Of a DNA stretch of 64,000 nt, positions 6,744 through 14,179 are shown in pieces. The DNA lies in NCBI GenBank assembly GCA_000372225.1, contig AQTY01000003.1, positions 40,027 through 104,026 on the forward strand, written 5' to 3'. The notes beneath the pieces are model-generated. The model ran no database searches, was not told the DNA's origin, and worked only from the letters and a program-made list of their open reading frames with translations. The translations under genes and the position numbers were made by a program. Origin of the DNA: Candidatus Nitromaritima sp. SCGC AAA288-L16. Lineage in GTDB: Bacteria > Nitrospinota > Nitrospinia > Nitrospinales > VA-1. The stretch's first letter is position 1. Each line of letters opens with the position of its first letter.

Positions 6744-7231
6744 TTTATTTTATCTTTAAGGAGTTTTATCTCGTTTTCTAACTCCCTAATTTTAGAAACT
6801 GCCCAAGAAAGATCATGAAAAACTATGGATCCAGTCGGAGGACTAGAAAATAATTCTTCCATTTGACTTATAAATTTCTTGTCTTGAGATAATCCCAATG
6901 CTTTAGAACTTGGAGATCCTCTGCTACCCAAGGTTGGATTAAGTTTTTCAAACGCAATGAGTTCTGCTGCTTCTAAATATTCTTTCTCTACAAAAGTTTT
7001 ATGACACCACCAATTACACTCTGCAATTTTATCTGGATTTAAAGAAGTTGCACTTGCTCCTGTGGTGACACTGCTATCTCTCCTCAATAAATGTTCTGTA
7101 ACTCTGTTTCTAATTTTTCCCGATAGTCCAACATAACTATATGATCCTTCCTTAACATCAGTTGGACTTTTAAATCCATAGATACCTGGGTGTTGGGGAA
7201 GATTTTTTATTTCATCAAAAGAACGTGTCAT
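6740..7231 (-). CDS. GIY-YIG nuclease-domain protein
   Basis: From ATG 7231 the product has 163 residues. The GIY triad (HPGIYGF) is at about 16-18 and the YVG counterpart (YSYVGLSG) at about 33-35, followed by the conserved Arg helix (IRNRVTEH). This is the core of GIY-YIG endonucleases, which cut DNA in mobile elements, repair and restriction. A longer frame to 7354 would run through the promoter-leader module and is unlikely. Between module and start sits a six-codon MKTNSL remnant. First gene of an operon with the MORN and SGNH genes. Confidence 0.75.
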   Translation of the reverse strand: MTRSFDEIKNLPQHPGIYGFKSPTDVKEGSYSYVGLSGKIRNRVTEHLLRRDSSVTTGASATSLNPDKIAECNWWCHKTFVEKEYLEAAELIAFEKLNPTLGSRGSPSSKALGLSQDKKFISQMEELFSSPPTGSIVFHDLSWAVSKIRELENEIKLLKDKIK

Positions 7232-7272
7232 ACTTGCGTCTTTTATAAAGAATTGGTTTTCATAACTGTTCT

Positions 7273-7330
7273 CCAAGTGGTTCGTATGGTGGAACTCCTG
7301 TAGGACTTTTGGGATTATATCAGAAGTGAA
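7273..7330 (-). promoter_or_regulatory. promoter-leader module, copy 2 (minus strand)
   Basis: Read on the minus strand it shows TGATATAAT (7322-7314), CCCAAAAGTCCT, GGAG and CGAACCACTTGG, as in the copies at 3698 and 7729. It is eight bases shorter after the -10 than copy 1. It drives the GIY-YIG/MORN/SGNH operon. Confidence 0.65.
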
Positions 7331-7386
7331 AAAACCAACGGAGAGGACTAACAATGTGGTGTTCTAAGTCACAGAACGACTAGTAA

Positions 7387-7609
7387 TATTCTTCTTCACA
7401 CAAGACACACTCAATGGTATCATCTCTACAAGTTACTGAAAAAAGGGACTTTACAGAGTTACAAATATGTTACAAAAAAGAGTCGACCATATACTCTGGT
7501 GAAAATTTTAAGTCCAATACTTTTTATATTCAATAGGTTAACCTCCTAAATACCAGTTACAAACTAGTTACAAAGATTGAGTTACAAACATTGGCATTTT
7601 TCAATGTTT
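7387..7609 (+). repeat. intergenic repeat locus C (TTACAAA type)
   Basis: The first part (7387-7477) parallels locus B base for base over most of its length (AATATTCTTCTTCACAC, CAATGGTATCATCTC, GGGACTTTAC), but its direct repeats are TTACAAA (7460, 7471) instead of TTACGAA. The second part has GTTACAAAC at 7556 and 7581 and GTTACAAA at 7567, with an 8-bp hairpin AAACATTG/CAATGTTT (7586/7602). Confidence 0.65.
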
Positions 7610-7728
7610 ACAATGAGATACTGTCCACCCGACACCATTGACAACTGCATTTCAATGCATTAAATGAAGGTGAGGGAATAGTTTCGGGTATAACTTATTG
7701 TTTTATATTTAGTAATTTAAATAGACCC

Positions 7729-7805
7729 ACCAATCCCCCCTATTCTCTGATATACTCCATACATCCCAAAAGTCCTACAGGAGTTCCACCATACGAACCA
7801 CTTGG
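7729..7805 (+). promoter_or_regulatory. promoter-leader module, copy 3
   Basis: CCAATCCCCCC, TGATATACT (7748-7756), CCCAAAAGTCCT, GGAG and CGAACCACTTGG follow in the same order and spacing as at 3698-3772. The pentapeptide-repeat gene starts ten bases after the module. Confidence 0.65.
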
Positions 7806-7814
7806 AGAAGAGTT

Positions 7815-8543
7815 GTGAAAACCGAACCACTCATATTCTTACTCACTGTAATCTTGTCGTTCACTTATCTTACTGATAATTCATTTGGTTATAGTGAGAG
7901 TGATTTGCAGAAATTATTATCGACGAAAGAGTGTGTTGGATGCGATCTTTCAGGTGCTGATCTGAGTGGATTGGACCTGAGAGAAGCAGACCTGACTAAG
8001 GCAAATCTGAGTAAGGCAGACCTGACTAAGGCAAAATTGATAAGGACAAACCTAACTAAGGCAAAACTGACTCAGGCAAAACTGACTAAGGCAAAACTGA
8101 GGAAGGCAAACCTGAGTAAGGCAGACCTGACTGAGGCAAACCTGACTGAGGCAAACCTGACTGGGGCAGACCTGAGAGAGGCAGACCTGACTGAGGCAAA
8201 CCTGACTGAGGCAGACTTGACTAAGGCAAAATTGATAACGGCAGACCTAACTAAGGCAAACTTGACAGAGGCAGACTTACAAGGGGCAGACCTGACTGAG
8301 GCAGACTTGACTAAGGCAAACCTGAGTAAAGCAGACCTGACTAGGGCAAACCTGACAGAGGCAGACTTACAAGGGGCAAACCTGAGTAAGGCAGACCTGA
8401 CTAGGGCACACCTGACTAAGGCAAATTTGAAGGGGGCAGACCTGACTGAGGCAGACCTGACTGAGGCAACCCTGACTGAGGCAACCCTGAAAGGGGCAAA
8501 CCTGAAGGGGACAAACTTGAAAAATACAAAAGGACGGTTTTAA
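7815..8543 (+). CDS. exported pentapeptide-repeat protein
   Basis: GTG 7815 starts a 242-residue product with a signal peptide (PLIFLLTVILSFTYL, cleavage near FG-YS). From residue 47 on it is an almost unbroken run of about 38 pentapeptide units of the A(D/N)LxxA type, which folds as a right-handed quadrilateral beta-helix. At DNA level the 15-base unit (gcagacctgactaag and variants) is nearly invariant, so recent tandem expansion is likely. Two Cys (ECVGC) precede the repeats. Its 5' end is a diverged copy of the signal-peptide module at 2941 and it is expressed from leader copy 3. Role unknown; probably periplasmic or surface. Confidence 0.85.
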   Translation: MKTEPLIFLLTVILSFTYLTDNSFGYSESDLQKLLSTKECVGCDLSGADLSGLDLREADLTKANLSKADLTKAKLIRTNLTKAKLTQAKLTKAKLRKANLSKADLTEANLTEANLTGADLREADLTEANLTEADLTKAKLITADLTKANLTEADLQGADLTEADLTKANLSKADLTRANLTEADLQGANLSKADLTRAHLTKANLKGADLTEADLTEATLTEATLKGANLKGTNLKNTKGRF

Positions 8544-8576
8544 AAATTTCCATCTGCAAAAATTCCACGAAAAAAA

Positions 8577-8680
8577 ATCCACTTACAAGTTTTCATCATC
8601 TATCATTAAGATGTAACAACTAAACTTAAAAACCAAACTTAAATAATCCACTTATAAGTTTTCATCAAGTATCATTCAGA
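8577..8680 (+). repeat. 35-bp direct repeat pair
   Basis: AATCCACTTACAAGTTTTCA (starting 8577) recurs with few changes at 8645, and the similarity continues to TATCATT. The copies are about 68 bases apart in the gene-free stretch 8544-8880. Confidence 0.55.
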
Positions 8681-8743
8681 CAAACTGTATGGACTTTTAA
8701 TACAGTTTTCTTCCAAAAGTGGTGTCTTGAAGTCGTTGTAAAT

Positions 8744-8836
8744 AAGGACTTTGGAGTAGTTACGAATATGTTACGAAGCAAAAAAATGTATTTAAAATCA
8801 ATAACTTACAGACACGAAACGATTGAATGGGAATGA
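8744..8836 (+). repeat. intergenic repeat locus D (TTACGAA type)
   Basis: Shares the GGACTTT...TTACGAATATGTTACGAA core (half-sites 8760 and 8771) and the right end AAAATCAATAACTTACAGAC plus GATTGAATGGGAATGA with locus B. It ends 44 bases before the GC-rich SelO gene, at a sharp change of composition. Confidence 0.65.
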
Positions 8837-8880
8837 TGAAAAAAATTAAGAAAATAAAAGTGGGAAAGTGAACCGAGACT

Positions 8881-10371
8881 ATGGACGCGCACGACCATAT
8901 CCGCCCTCACTTCAACTTTGATAACAGCTTCGCCCGCAGCCTTGAAGGCTTTTTCATTTCCTGCCAAGCAGAACCTGCGTCCGCACCGAAACTGCTGCAA
9001 TTCAACCATGCGCTGGCCAAAGAGCTCGGTCTTGACCCGGTAGCTCTCGATTCAAAAGCAGGTTTAGAGATTTTCTCTGGCAATGTAACACCCGAAGGCT
9101 CAGAACCACTCGCTCAGGGTTATGCTGGGCACCAGTTTGGCGGGTTTGCGCCGCAACTTGGGGATGGACGCGCGCTTCTCCTCGGCGAGGTGATCGATAA
9201 CCTAAAACAACGCCGCGACATCCAATTGAAAGGATCGGGGCGCACCCCATTTTCTCGAGGCGGTGATGGCAAAGCTGCCCTTGGCCCGGTGTTACGCGAA
9301 TACCTGATCGGTGAGAGCATGCACGCGCTCGGCGTCCCGACTACACGAGCTCTGGCAGCTGTTACCACAGGGGATGACGTATATAGGGAAATTCCTCTCC
9401 CCGGTGCTATTCTAACGCGAGTAGCGGCTAGCCACATACGCATCGGAACTTTCGAGTTTGGCGCCGCGCGCGGTGACGTCGACAAAGTCCGTAAACTCGC
9501 TGATTATTCCATCGCACGGCACTATCCTGAAACAGCCAATTCGGAAAACCAATATCTCGCATTCTTCGAGGCCGTCTCCGATGCCCAGGCAGCCCTAGTG
9601 GCGCGATGGATGAATATTGGTTTCATCCACGGTGTGATGAATACCGACAACATGACGATCTCTGGCGAGACCATCGATTACGGTCCCTGCGCTTTTATGG
9701 ATACCTATGCACCGAGCACAGTGTTTAGCTCGATCGATGCTCAAGGCCGCTATGCCTATGCTAACCAACCGGTGATCCTGTCCTGGAACCTGACTAGATT
9801 AGCAGAAACACTGATCCGATTTATCAACACTGACAAAGACCGGGCCATCGAATTGCTGACCGATAAGATCAAGGCTATTCAACCTCTCTACGAAACATAC
9901 TGGCTGGCTGGAATGCGATCCAAGATCGGTTTGTCGGAGAAAGATCCTGACGATCTGGAACTGATCAACGATCTACTACTTGTGATGGAAGGCGGACACG
10001 CGGATTTTACTCTCGTCTTCCGTCGTCTCGCACAAGCCTTACGCGGTCATAGTGACGAAATACGGCAGCTGTTCGACGAGCCTGATGCCTTCGATGTCTG
10101 GGCGCGTCGTTGGCGAAAGCGACTAAAGAAAGATGGCGTTGCCGTGGAAACGGTCGCGCAGGCAATGGATCTGGTTAACCCAATCTATATTCCGCGAAAC
10201 CATAAGGTCGAAGAAGCCCTTACCGCCGCAGTCGATCAGGAAGATATGACACCCTTCGCGAAGCTACTGACTGTCTTGAGCCATCCCTTCGACGAGGTCG
10301 TGGGCAACGAAGCCTATGCCGCGCCAGCGCCGAATTCGAGCATACCCTACCGGACATTCTGTGGGACCTAA
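8881..10371 (+). CDS. selO: SelO-family protein adenylyltransferase (YdiU)
   Basis: The 496-residue product has the SelO pseudokinase features: QLKGSGRTPFSRGGDGKAAL at 115-134, the catalytic-loop counterpart HGVMNTDNM at 250-258, the metal-binding DYGPCAFMD at 266-274, and a C-terminal TFCGT with the conserved Cys. SelO transfers AMP from ATP to Ser/Thr/Tyr of target proteins, often in redox stress. The gene looks intact. Its GC content and codon use (gcgcgc, ctcggc) differ sharply from the AT-rich island round it, so horizontal acquisition is likely. No clear Shine-Dalgarno precedes ATG 8881. Repeats D and E flank it. Confidence 0.9.
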   Translation: MDAHDHIRPHFNFDNSFARSLEGFFISCQAEPASAPKLLQFNHALAKELGLDPVALDSKAGLEIFSGNVTPEGSEPLAQGYAGHQFGGFAPQLGDGRALLLGEVIDNLKQRRDIQLKGSGRTPFSRGGDGKAALGPVLREYLIGESMHALGVPTTRALAAVTTGDDVYREIPLPGAILTRVAASHIRIGTFEFGAARGDVDKVRKLADYSIARHYPETANSENQYLAFFEAVSDAQAALVARWMNIGFIHGVMNTDNMTISGETIDYGPCAFMDTYAPSTVFSSIDAQGRYAYANQPVILSWNLTRLAETLIRFINTDKDRAIELLTDKIKAIQPLYETYWLAGMRSKIGLSEKDPDDLELINDLLLVMEGGHADFTLVFRRLAQALRGHSDEIRQLFDEPDAFDVWARRWRKRLKKDGVAVETVAQAMDLVNPIYIPRNHKVEEALTAAVDQEDMTPFAKLLTVLSHPFDEVVGNEAYAAPAPNSSIPYRTFCGT

Positions 10372-10489
10372 CGGTTGACGTTCGAACACATGACTTTGTT
10401 TGTCCACTTATATTGGTTATTTCAACATATGCTATGCAAGCCCTTTTTAATCCTTTTAAAGAGAGTTAAAACACTAAATTATATTTCCA

Positions 10490-10828
10490 ATGAGTGCTAG
10501 AAGAGAAATTAATACTCTTATTGATCTTGCGAGAAAGGTTGGTCAGGCATTTTGTGATAAAAATACGTTTCAAGAAACATCTTCAGACCCAATAATCCAG
10601 GAATGGAAATACCAAGGTGCTAAATTTAGAATGAATTTTCAAAAAACTCAAAGTGATGAAATAGCAATAGAAAATTGTTACGCGCAAATGAGAAAAAAGT
10701 TGACAGAGTTAAACTTGGGAGCGCCCTCAGAATCTAGCATGAGGTTGGTTAGCAACTTTGCCAAAGTAGAAGAGTTAATATTATTAGATGAATTATGGGA
10801 AGAACTTGATGCAAACAACCAGAGTTAA
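10490..10828 (+). CDS. hypothetical protein (112 aa)
   Basis: ATG 10490 opens a 112-residue, soluble, charged, helix-rich protein. It has Cys at about 22 and 67 and no known motif. Base composition returns here to the AT-rich type of the island, unlike the SelO gene just upstream. No convincing Shine-Dalgarno is seen. It lies between SelO and repeat E, so it may be part of the same cassette-like unit. Confidence 0.45.
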   Translation: MSARREINTLIDLARKVGQAFCDKNTFQETSSDPIIQEWKYQGAKFRMNFQKTQSDEIAIENCYAQMRKKLTELNLGAPSESSMRLVSNFAKVEELILLDELWEELDANNQS

Positions 10829-10889
10829 TAAACTTATGTTTATGAAGATTTTAGAACTTTTTTCCCAAAAAAAACTGTTTATCTGTAAG

Positions 10890-10990
10890 TTGTTGAGAAA
10901 AAGGACTTCGCAAAAGCATCAAGGTGTTGCAAAAAAAAATATTTAGCATTATGGACGTACAGATGAACAATCATTGAATGAGAATAACGG
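10890..10990 (+). repeat. intergenic repeat locus E (degenerate)
   Basis: TAAGTTGTTGA...GGACTT, a degenerate direct-repeat pair (GCATCAA, GTTGCAAA) and ATCATTGAATGAGAATAA follow the order of loci B and D. It is the most diverged copy and marks the right part of the island. Confidence 0.45.
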
Positions 10991-11060
10991 CAACTTTTCT
11001 GGTATCTAAAACTCTAACCTACTAATTCAAACTATTGGTGTCTTCCTTTTCTATTTTCTT

Positions 11061-11546
11061 TTATTTTTCTAAATTCGACTGGAGTTTTGAAACATCCTCA
11101 ATGAGTTCACCATAGTTGACTTTCGTCTTTTCGCAATATTTTCGTAGACAGGTATACATTATAAAAACGCAATTCCATTCATCAAATAGTTCGTCTGTCT
11201 TTTTACAGCGTTTTTCAAACGATGCAAGAGTATTTTCTATTCCCTCCAACATTCCATTGAATGCTTCAACCTCGTTATGTTCCTTCAAATCAATACTACT
11301 ATCAAAACCTAAGGAGTTTTCTCCTGACTGGGTTTTCTCAGACTCACTGAAATGATCTTCAATTTGACTGAAATCAATCTTAACTTGTCGGCAAAACAAA
11401 GTTAGGCAATTAAAACTAATTACAAGGCATTCGTATCCACTTAATCTGCTATTTTCACTCTCTAGCATTTCCGAAATATCATCTTCTATCAAATCAATCA
11501 TTTCAAAAAAAGCATCAAGATTATTCCCTTCACCATTGACTTGCAT
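11061..11546 (-). CDS. hypothetical acidic protein with internal duplication
   Basis: The 161-residue product is very acidic and has no signal peptide. Two similar segments, ECLVISFNCLTLFCRQVKID (about 39-58) and NCVFIMYTCLRKYCEKTKVN (about 124-143), each carry three Cys at matching spacing and are followed by similar acidic stretches. The protein therefore arose by duplication of a module of about 80 residues. The Cys pattern (C-x6/7-C-x4/5-C) could bind metal, which is speculation. Single-gene unit on the minus strand at the right end of the accessory region. Confidence 0.55.
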   Translation of the reverse strand: MQVNGEGNNLDAFFEMIDLIEDDISEMLESENSRLSGYECLVISFNCLTLFCRQVKIDFSQIEDHFSESEKTQSGENSLGFDSSIDLKEHNEVEAFNGMLEGIENTLASFEKRCKKTDELFDEWNCVFIMYTCLRKYCEKTKVNYGELIEDVSKLQSNLEK

Positions 11547-11882
11547 GAAAATTAATTAACTCCCAAAAAAAAATGATCATCCCAACAAAACAACCTTAAA
11601 AGTTATAACAAAGACAGAAAACGAAAAGCAACATTTAGAGTGTAGTTGTCCAGTTTTATCAAATACGATATTTCTTGGAAGACCAGGCATGAATTTTCAA
11701 GCGGTACAGATTAGCAGTAAGGAACAACGATTATATTAAAAATATATATCAACTCATTGAATATCACTATGGCTAAATACCATTCTGTATCAATACGAAA
11801 TAAAAAAATTTTCACATAGTATATTTTTATGGGTTTATGCGACACTTAATATAGTTTGCAATTAAGAGGGAAGTCTTTATTT
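11547..11882. other. gene-free stretch, island boundary
   Basis: About 335 AT-rich bases without a convincing gene. A GAGGG Shine-Dalgarno for the gene at 11883 lies at the right end. No attachment site, tRNA or integrase is visible here. It marks the change from island to normal gene spacing and codon use. Confidence 0.4.
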
Positions 11883-13325
11883 ATGGCAAAGTTCGATTAC
11901 AACATTATCGTTATCGGCGGTGGATCAGCTGGTCTAGTTTCTGCTTATATTGCCTCTGCCACTAAAGCAAAAGTTGCCCTCATAGAAAAGAATAAAATGG
12001 GTGGTGATTGCCTCAACACCGGATGCATCCCTAGCAAGGCCCTTATTCGCAGTGCTAAAATTCTTTCCTATATCAAGCGACACCGAGAATTCGGAATTAA
12101 ATCAGTGGTCGCTGAATTTGATTTCCCCGAAGCGATGGAGCGCGTTCAAGCTATCATCAAAAAAATTGAACCCCACGATAGCGTAAAACGTTATACCGAC
12201 CTAGGTGTTGATTGTTTTTCTGGTCAAGCAAAGATATTGTCACCACACGAAGTTGAGCTTAACGGAAATATTCTCACGACAAAAAATATTATCATCGCAA
12301 CCGGGGCGCGCCCGACTATACCCTCTATTAATGGATTGGAAAAAGTAGACTTTCTCACATCCGATAATTTATGGAATATTCAAGAGTTGCCCAAGAAATT
12401 ATTAATCGTAGGCGGCGGACCTATTGGATCAGAATTTGCACAATGCTTCGCACGACTAGGCAGTGATGTAACGCAAGTTGAAATATCACCCTACATCCTT
12501 ACCCGCGAGGATCATGAAATCAGCCTAGCTCTCCGCCAACAATTCGGCCGCGAAGGCATTGACATACACACAGATACAACGTGCAAAACGATTGTTACCG
12601 AGAATGGAAAACAAGTAATGGTCTCCGAAAAAGGAGGACAGGAGGTACGTGTTAAATTTGATCAGATACTGATTGCAGTTGGAAGAACTGCCAACAGCAA
12701 AGGGTTTGGGCTTGAGAATATTGGTATCGAGTCCGACCAACATAATAGAATAATTGTAGATAATTATCTCCGGACAACCACACACAAAAACATCTATGCT
12801 TGCGGTGATGTGGTTGGACCTTATCAGTTTACACACACGGCTGCATATCAAGCTTGGTACTGTGCAGTCAACGCACTATTCAGCCCTTTCAAAAAATTCA
12901 AGGTCGACTATAGCGTCATACCCTGGTGTACATTCACCGACCCAGAAATCGCGAGAGTAGGACTCAATGAAAAAGAAGCCACTAGGCAAGGCATCGACTA
13001 TGAAGTAACTCGATATGGAATAGATGACCTCGATCGAGCTATTGCTGACAGTAAGGATCGAGGCATAATAAAAGTATTAACTGCTCCTGGAAAAGATCGT
13101 ATCCTAGGAGCCACAATTATGAGTTGCGAAGCAGGCAATCTTATAACCGAATATGTCTCTGCAATGAAACATGGAATCGGACTTAACAAAATTCTCGGCA
13201 CCATCCACATTTACCCTACCATGGCAGAAGCAAATAAGTTCGTTGCGGGTACTTGGAAAAAAAATCACGCCCCAAAGAAACTTTTAAAATTGCTGCAAAA
13301 GTTTCACGCCTGGCGCCTACGCTAG
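11883..13325 (+). CDS. FAD-dependent pyridine nucleotide-disulfide oxidoreductase (MerA/Lpd-like)
   Basis: From ATG 11883 (GAGGG upstream) the product has 480 residues. FAD-binding GGGSAG is at 12-17, the redox-active pair is in GGDCLNTGCIPSK (Cys 43 and 48), a second nucleotide-binding motif is GGGPIGSE, and the second FAD motif is ACGDV. The C-terminal interface has HIYPTMAEA rather than the HPTxSE of classical lipoamide dehydrogenases, which places it with mercuric-reductase-like enzymes of unknown substrate. No N-terminal heavy-metal domain or C-terminal Cys pair is present, so mercury reduction is doubtful. It lies upstream of a second such enzyme at 14723. Confidence 0.85.
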   Translation: MAKFDYNIIVIGGGSAGLVSAYIASATKAKVALIEKNKMGGDCLNTGCIPSKALIRSAKILSYIKRHREFGIKSVVAEFDFPEAMERVQAIIKKIEPHDSVKRYTDLGVDCFSGQAKILSPHEVELNGNILTTKNIIIATGARPTIPSINGLEKVDFLTSDNLWNIQELPKKLLIVGGGPIGSEFAQCFARLGSDVTQVEISPYILTREDHEISLALRQQFGREGIDIHTDTTCKTIVTENGKQVMVSEKGGQEVRVKFDQILIAVGRTANSKGFGLENIGIESDQHNRIIVDNYLRTTTHKNIYACGDVVGPYQFTHTAAYQAWYCAVNALFSPFKKFKVDYSVIPWCTFTDPEIARVGLNEKEATRQGIDYEVTRYGIDDLDRAIADSKDRGIIKVLTAPGKDRILGATIMSCEAGNLITEYVSAMKHGIGLNKILGTIHIYPTMAEANKFVAGTWKKNHAPKKLLKLLQKFHAWRLR

Positions 13326-13408
13326 AGCCCCATTTACTATAAAAAAACTTTTCACAAATTGGGAGTATAAGAATGCTCAGGAGTTACTTTAGTTCATGCT
13401 TAACGTTA

Positions 13409-13735
13409 CTAGATCTCGATGTAAAGGCCATCTTCCATAACGGAAACTCGATAGGTAGGGGTAACTGATGAGCGGTCAAATTTACAACTTCCTCGCCTGA
13501 TATTCCATAGGCATTGATCCCTACTACAAGCAGCAAACATTCCACGAAGATCTGGCAAACGACCAAGGCTCCCTCCGCACATTCTGCATTCATCGGTCAT
13601 AACATAATATTTTTCTTCAACGCAAAATATTGCCAAGACATACTTCGTCTCAGTAAATGGGTGGGTAAGATTGATTTGTTTGCCCGACCCTTCTGAGGGA
13701 GCGTCTTTTAATTCTGATATTTTAACCTTAGACAT
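13409..13735 (-). CDS. Rieske-like protein with non-standard ligands
   Basis: The 108-residue product follows the layout of small Rieske ferredoxins, including the C-terminal TYRVSVMEDGLYIEI strand pair. The expected C-x-H ... C-x-x-H ligands are changed: the first box is CRMCGGSLG and the second is CSRDQCLWNIRRGSC. Neither has the conserved His, but additional Cys are present (five in the region). It may bind a different cluster or metal, or none. The downstream limit is convergent with the oxidoreductase at 11883. The gene at 13746 lies ten bases upstream in the same operon. Confidence 0.6.
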   Translation of the reverse strand: MSKVKISELKDAPSEGSGKQINLTHPFTETKYVLAIFCVEEKYYVMTDECRMCGGSLGRLPDLRGMFAACSRDQCLWNIRRGSCKFDRSSVTPTYRVSVMEDGLYIEI

Positions 13736-13745
13736 AAAGGGATAT

Positions 13746-14018
13746 TTAATCTTTTGGTAGGTAGGGACCGTATCGATCTCGGTAATATTTTTCCAACTCG
13801 TATCGAAACCGCCCTTTTAGGTGAGGCAACTCTTCTGCTACATGGTGATCAAACTTGACGTATTCCTCAGACTTTTCTTGAGTGTCCTTAGGGCGCTCAA
13901 TATTAGAATCCAGATAAGCACCACCTAAAGGAGAACTACCAACGATAAGGCCCTGACCTTTTTGAATCCACTGCCCAAGCATAATACGTTCTTCATCTGT
14001 CCCTACTTCTGCTGGCAT
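13746..14018 (-). CDS. hypothetical protein (90 aa)
   Basis: The 90-residue soluble product starts MPAEVGTDEERIMLGQW and ends YRDRYGPYLPKD. It contains Gly-rich GQGLIVGSSPLGGAYLD and no Cys. It precedes the Rieske-like gene by ten bases, so the two are probably co-transcribed and functionally linked. No family is recognised. No signal peptide or membrane segment is present. Confidence 0.55.
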   Translation of the reverse strand: MPAEVGTDEERIMLGQWIQKGQGLIVGSSPLGGAYLDSNIERPKDTQEKSEEYVKFDHHVAEELPHLKGRFRYELEKYYRDRYGPYLPKD

Positions 14019-14179
14019 AAAAACATATCCTAAATTATTAATGTATTAGTCAGGAGGCAGTCCCTCTTGTCGCGCGGATCGTAATAAGGTAGCATAACTC
14101 CTAATCTATAACCAGATACAGACCCGTATTTAAATAATTTTATTTTATTATTCTTGATTTTTAACAAGTGCAGAACAAT

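Noticed and set aside
2657..7609. Classical integron attC sites
   Set aside because: The half-sites are TTACGTA, TTACGAA or GTTACAAA, which break the GTTRRRY core rule, and no IntI gene is in the window.
7975..8540. CRISPR-like or satellite repeat
   Set aside because: The 15-bp units are in frame and encode a pentapeptide-repeat protein with a signal peptide.
9120..9485. 121-codon ORF antisense to selO
   Set aside because: High GC produces long antisense frames; no start signal and the sense strand encodes a full SelO.
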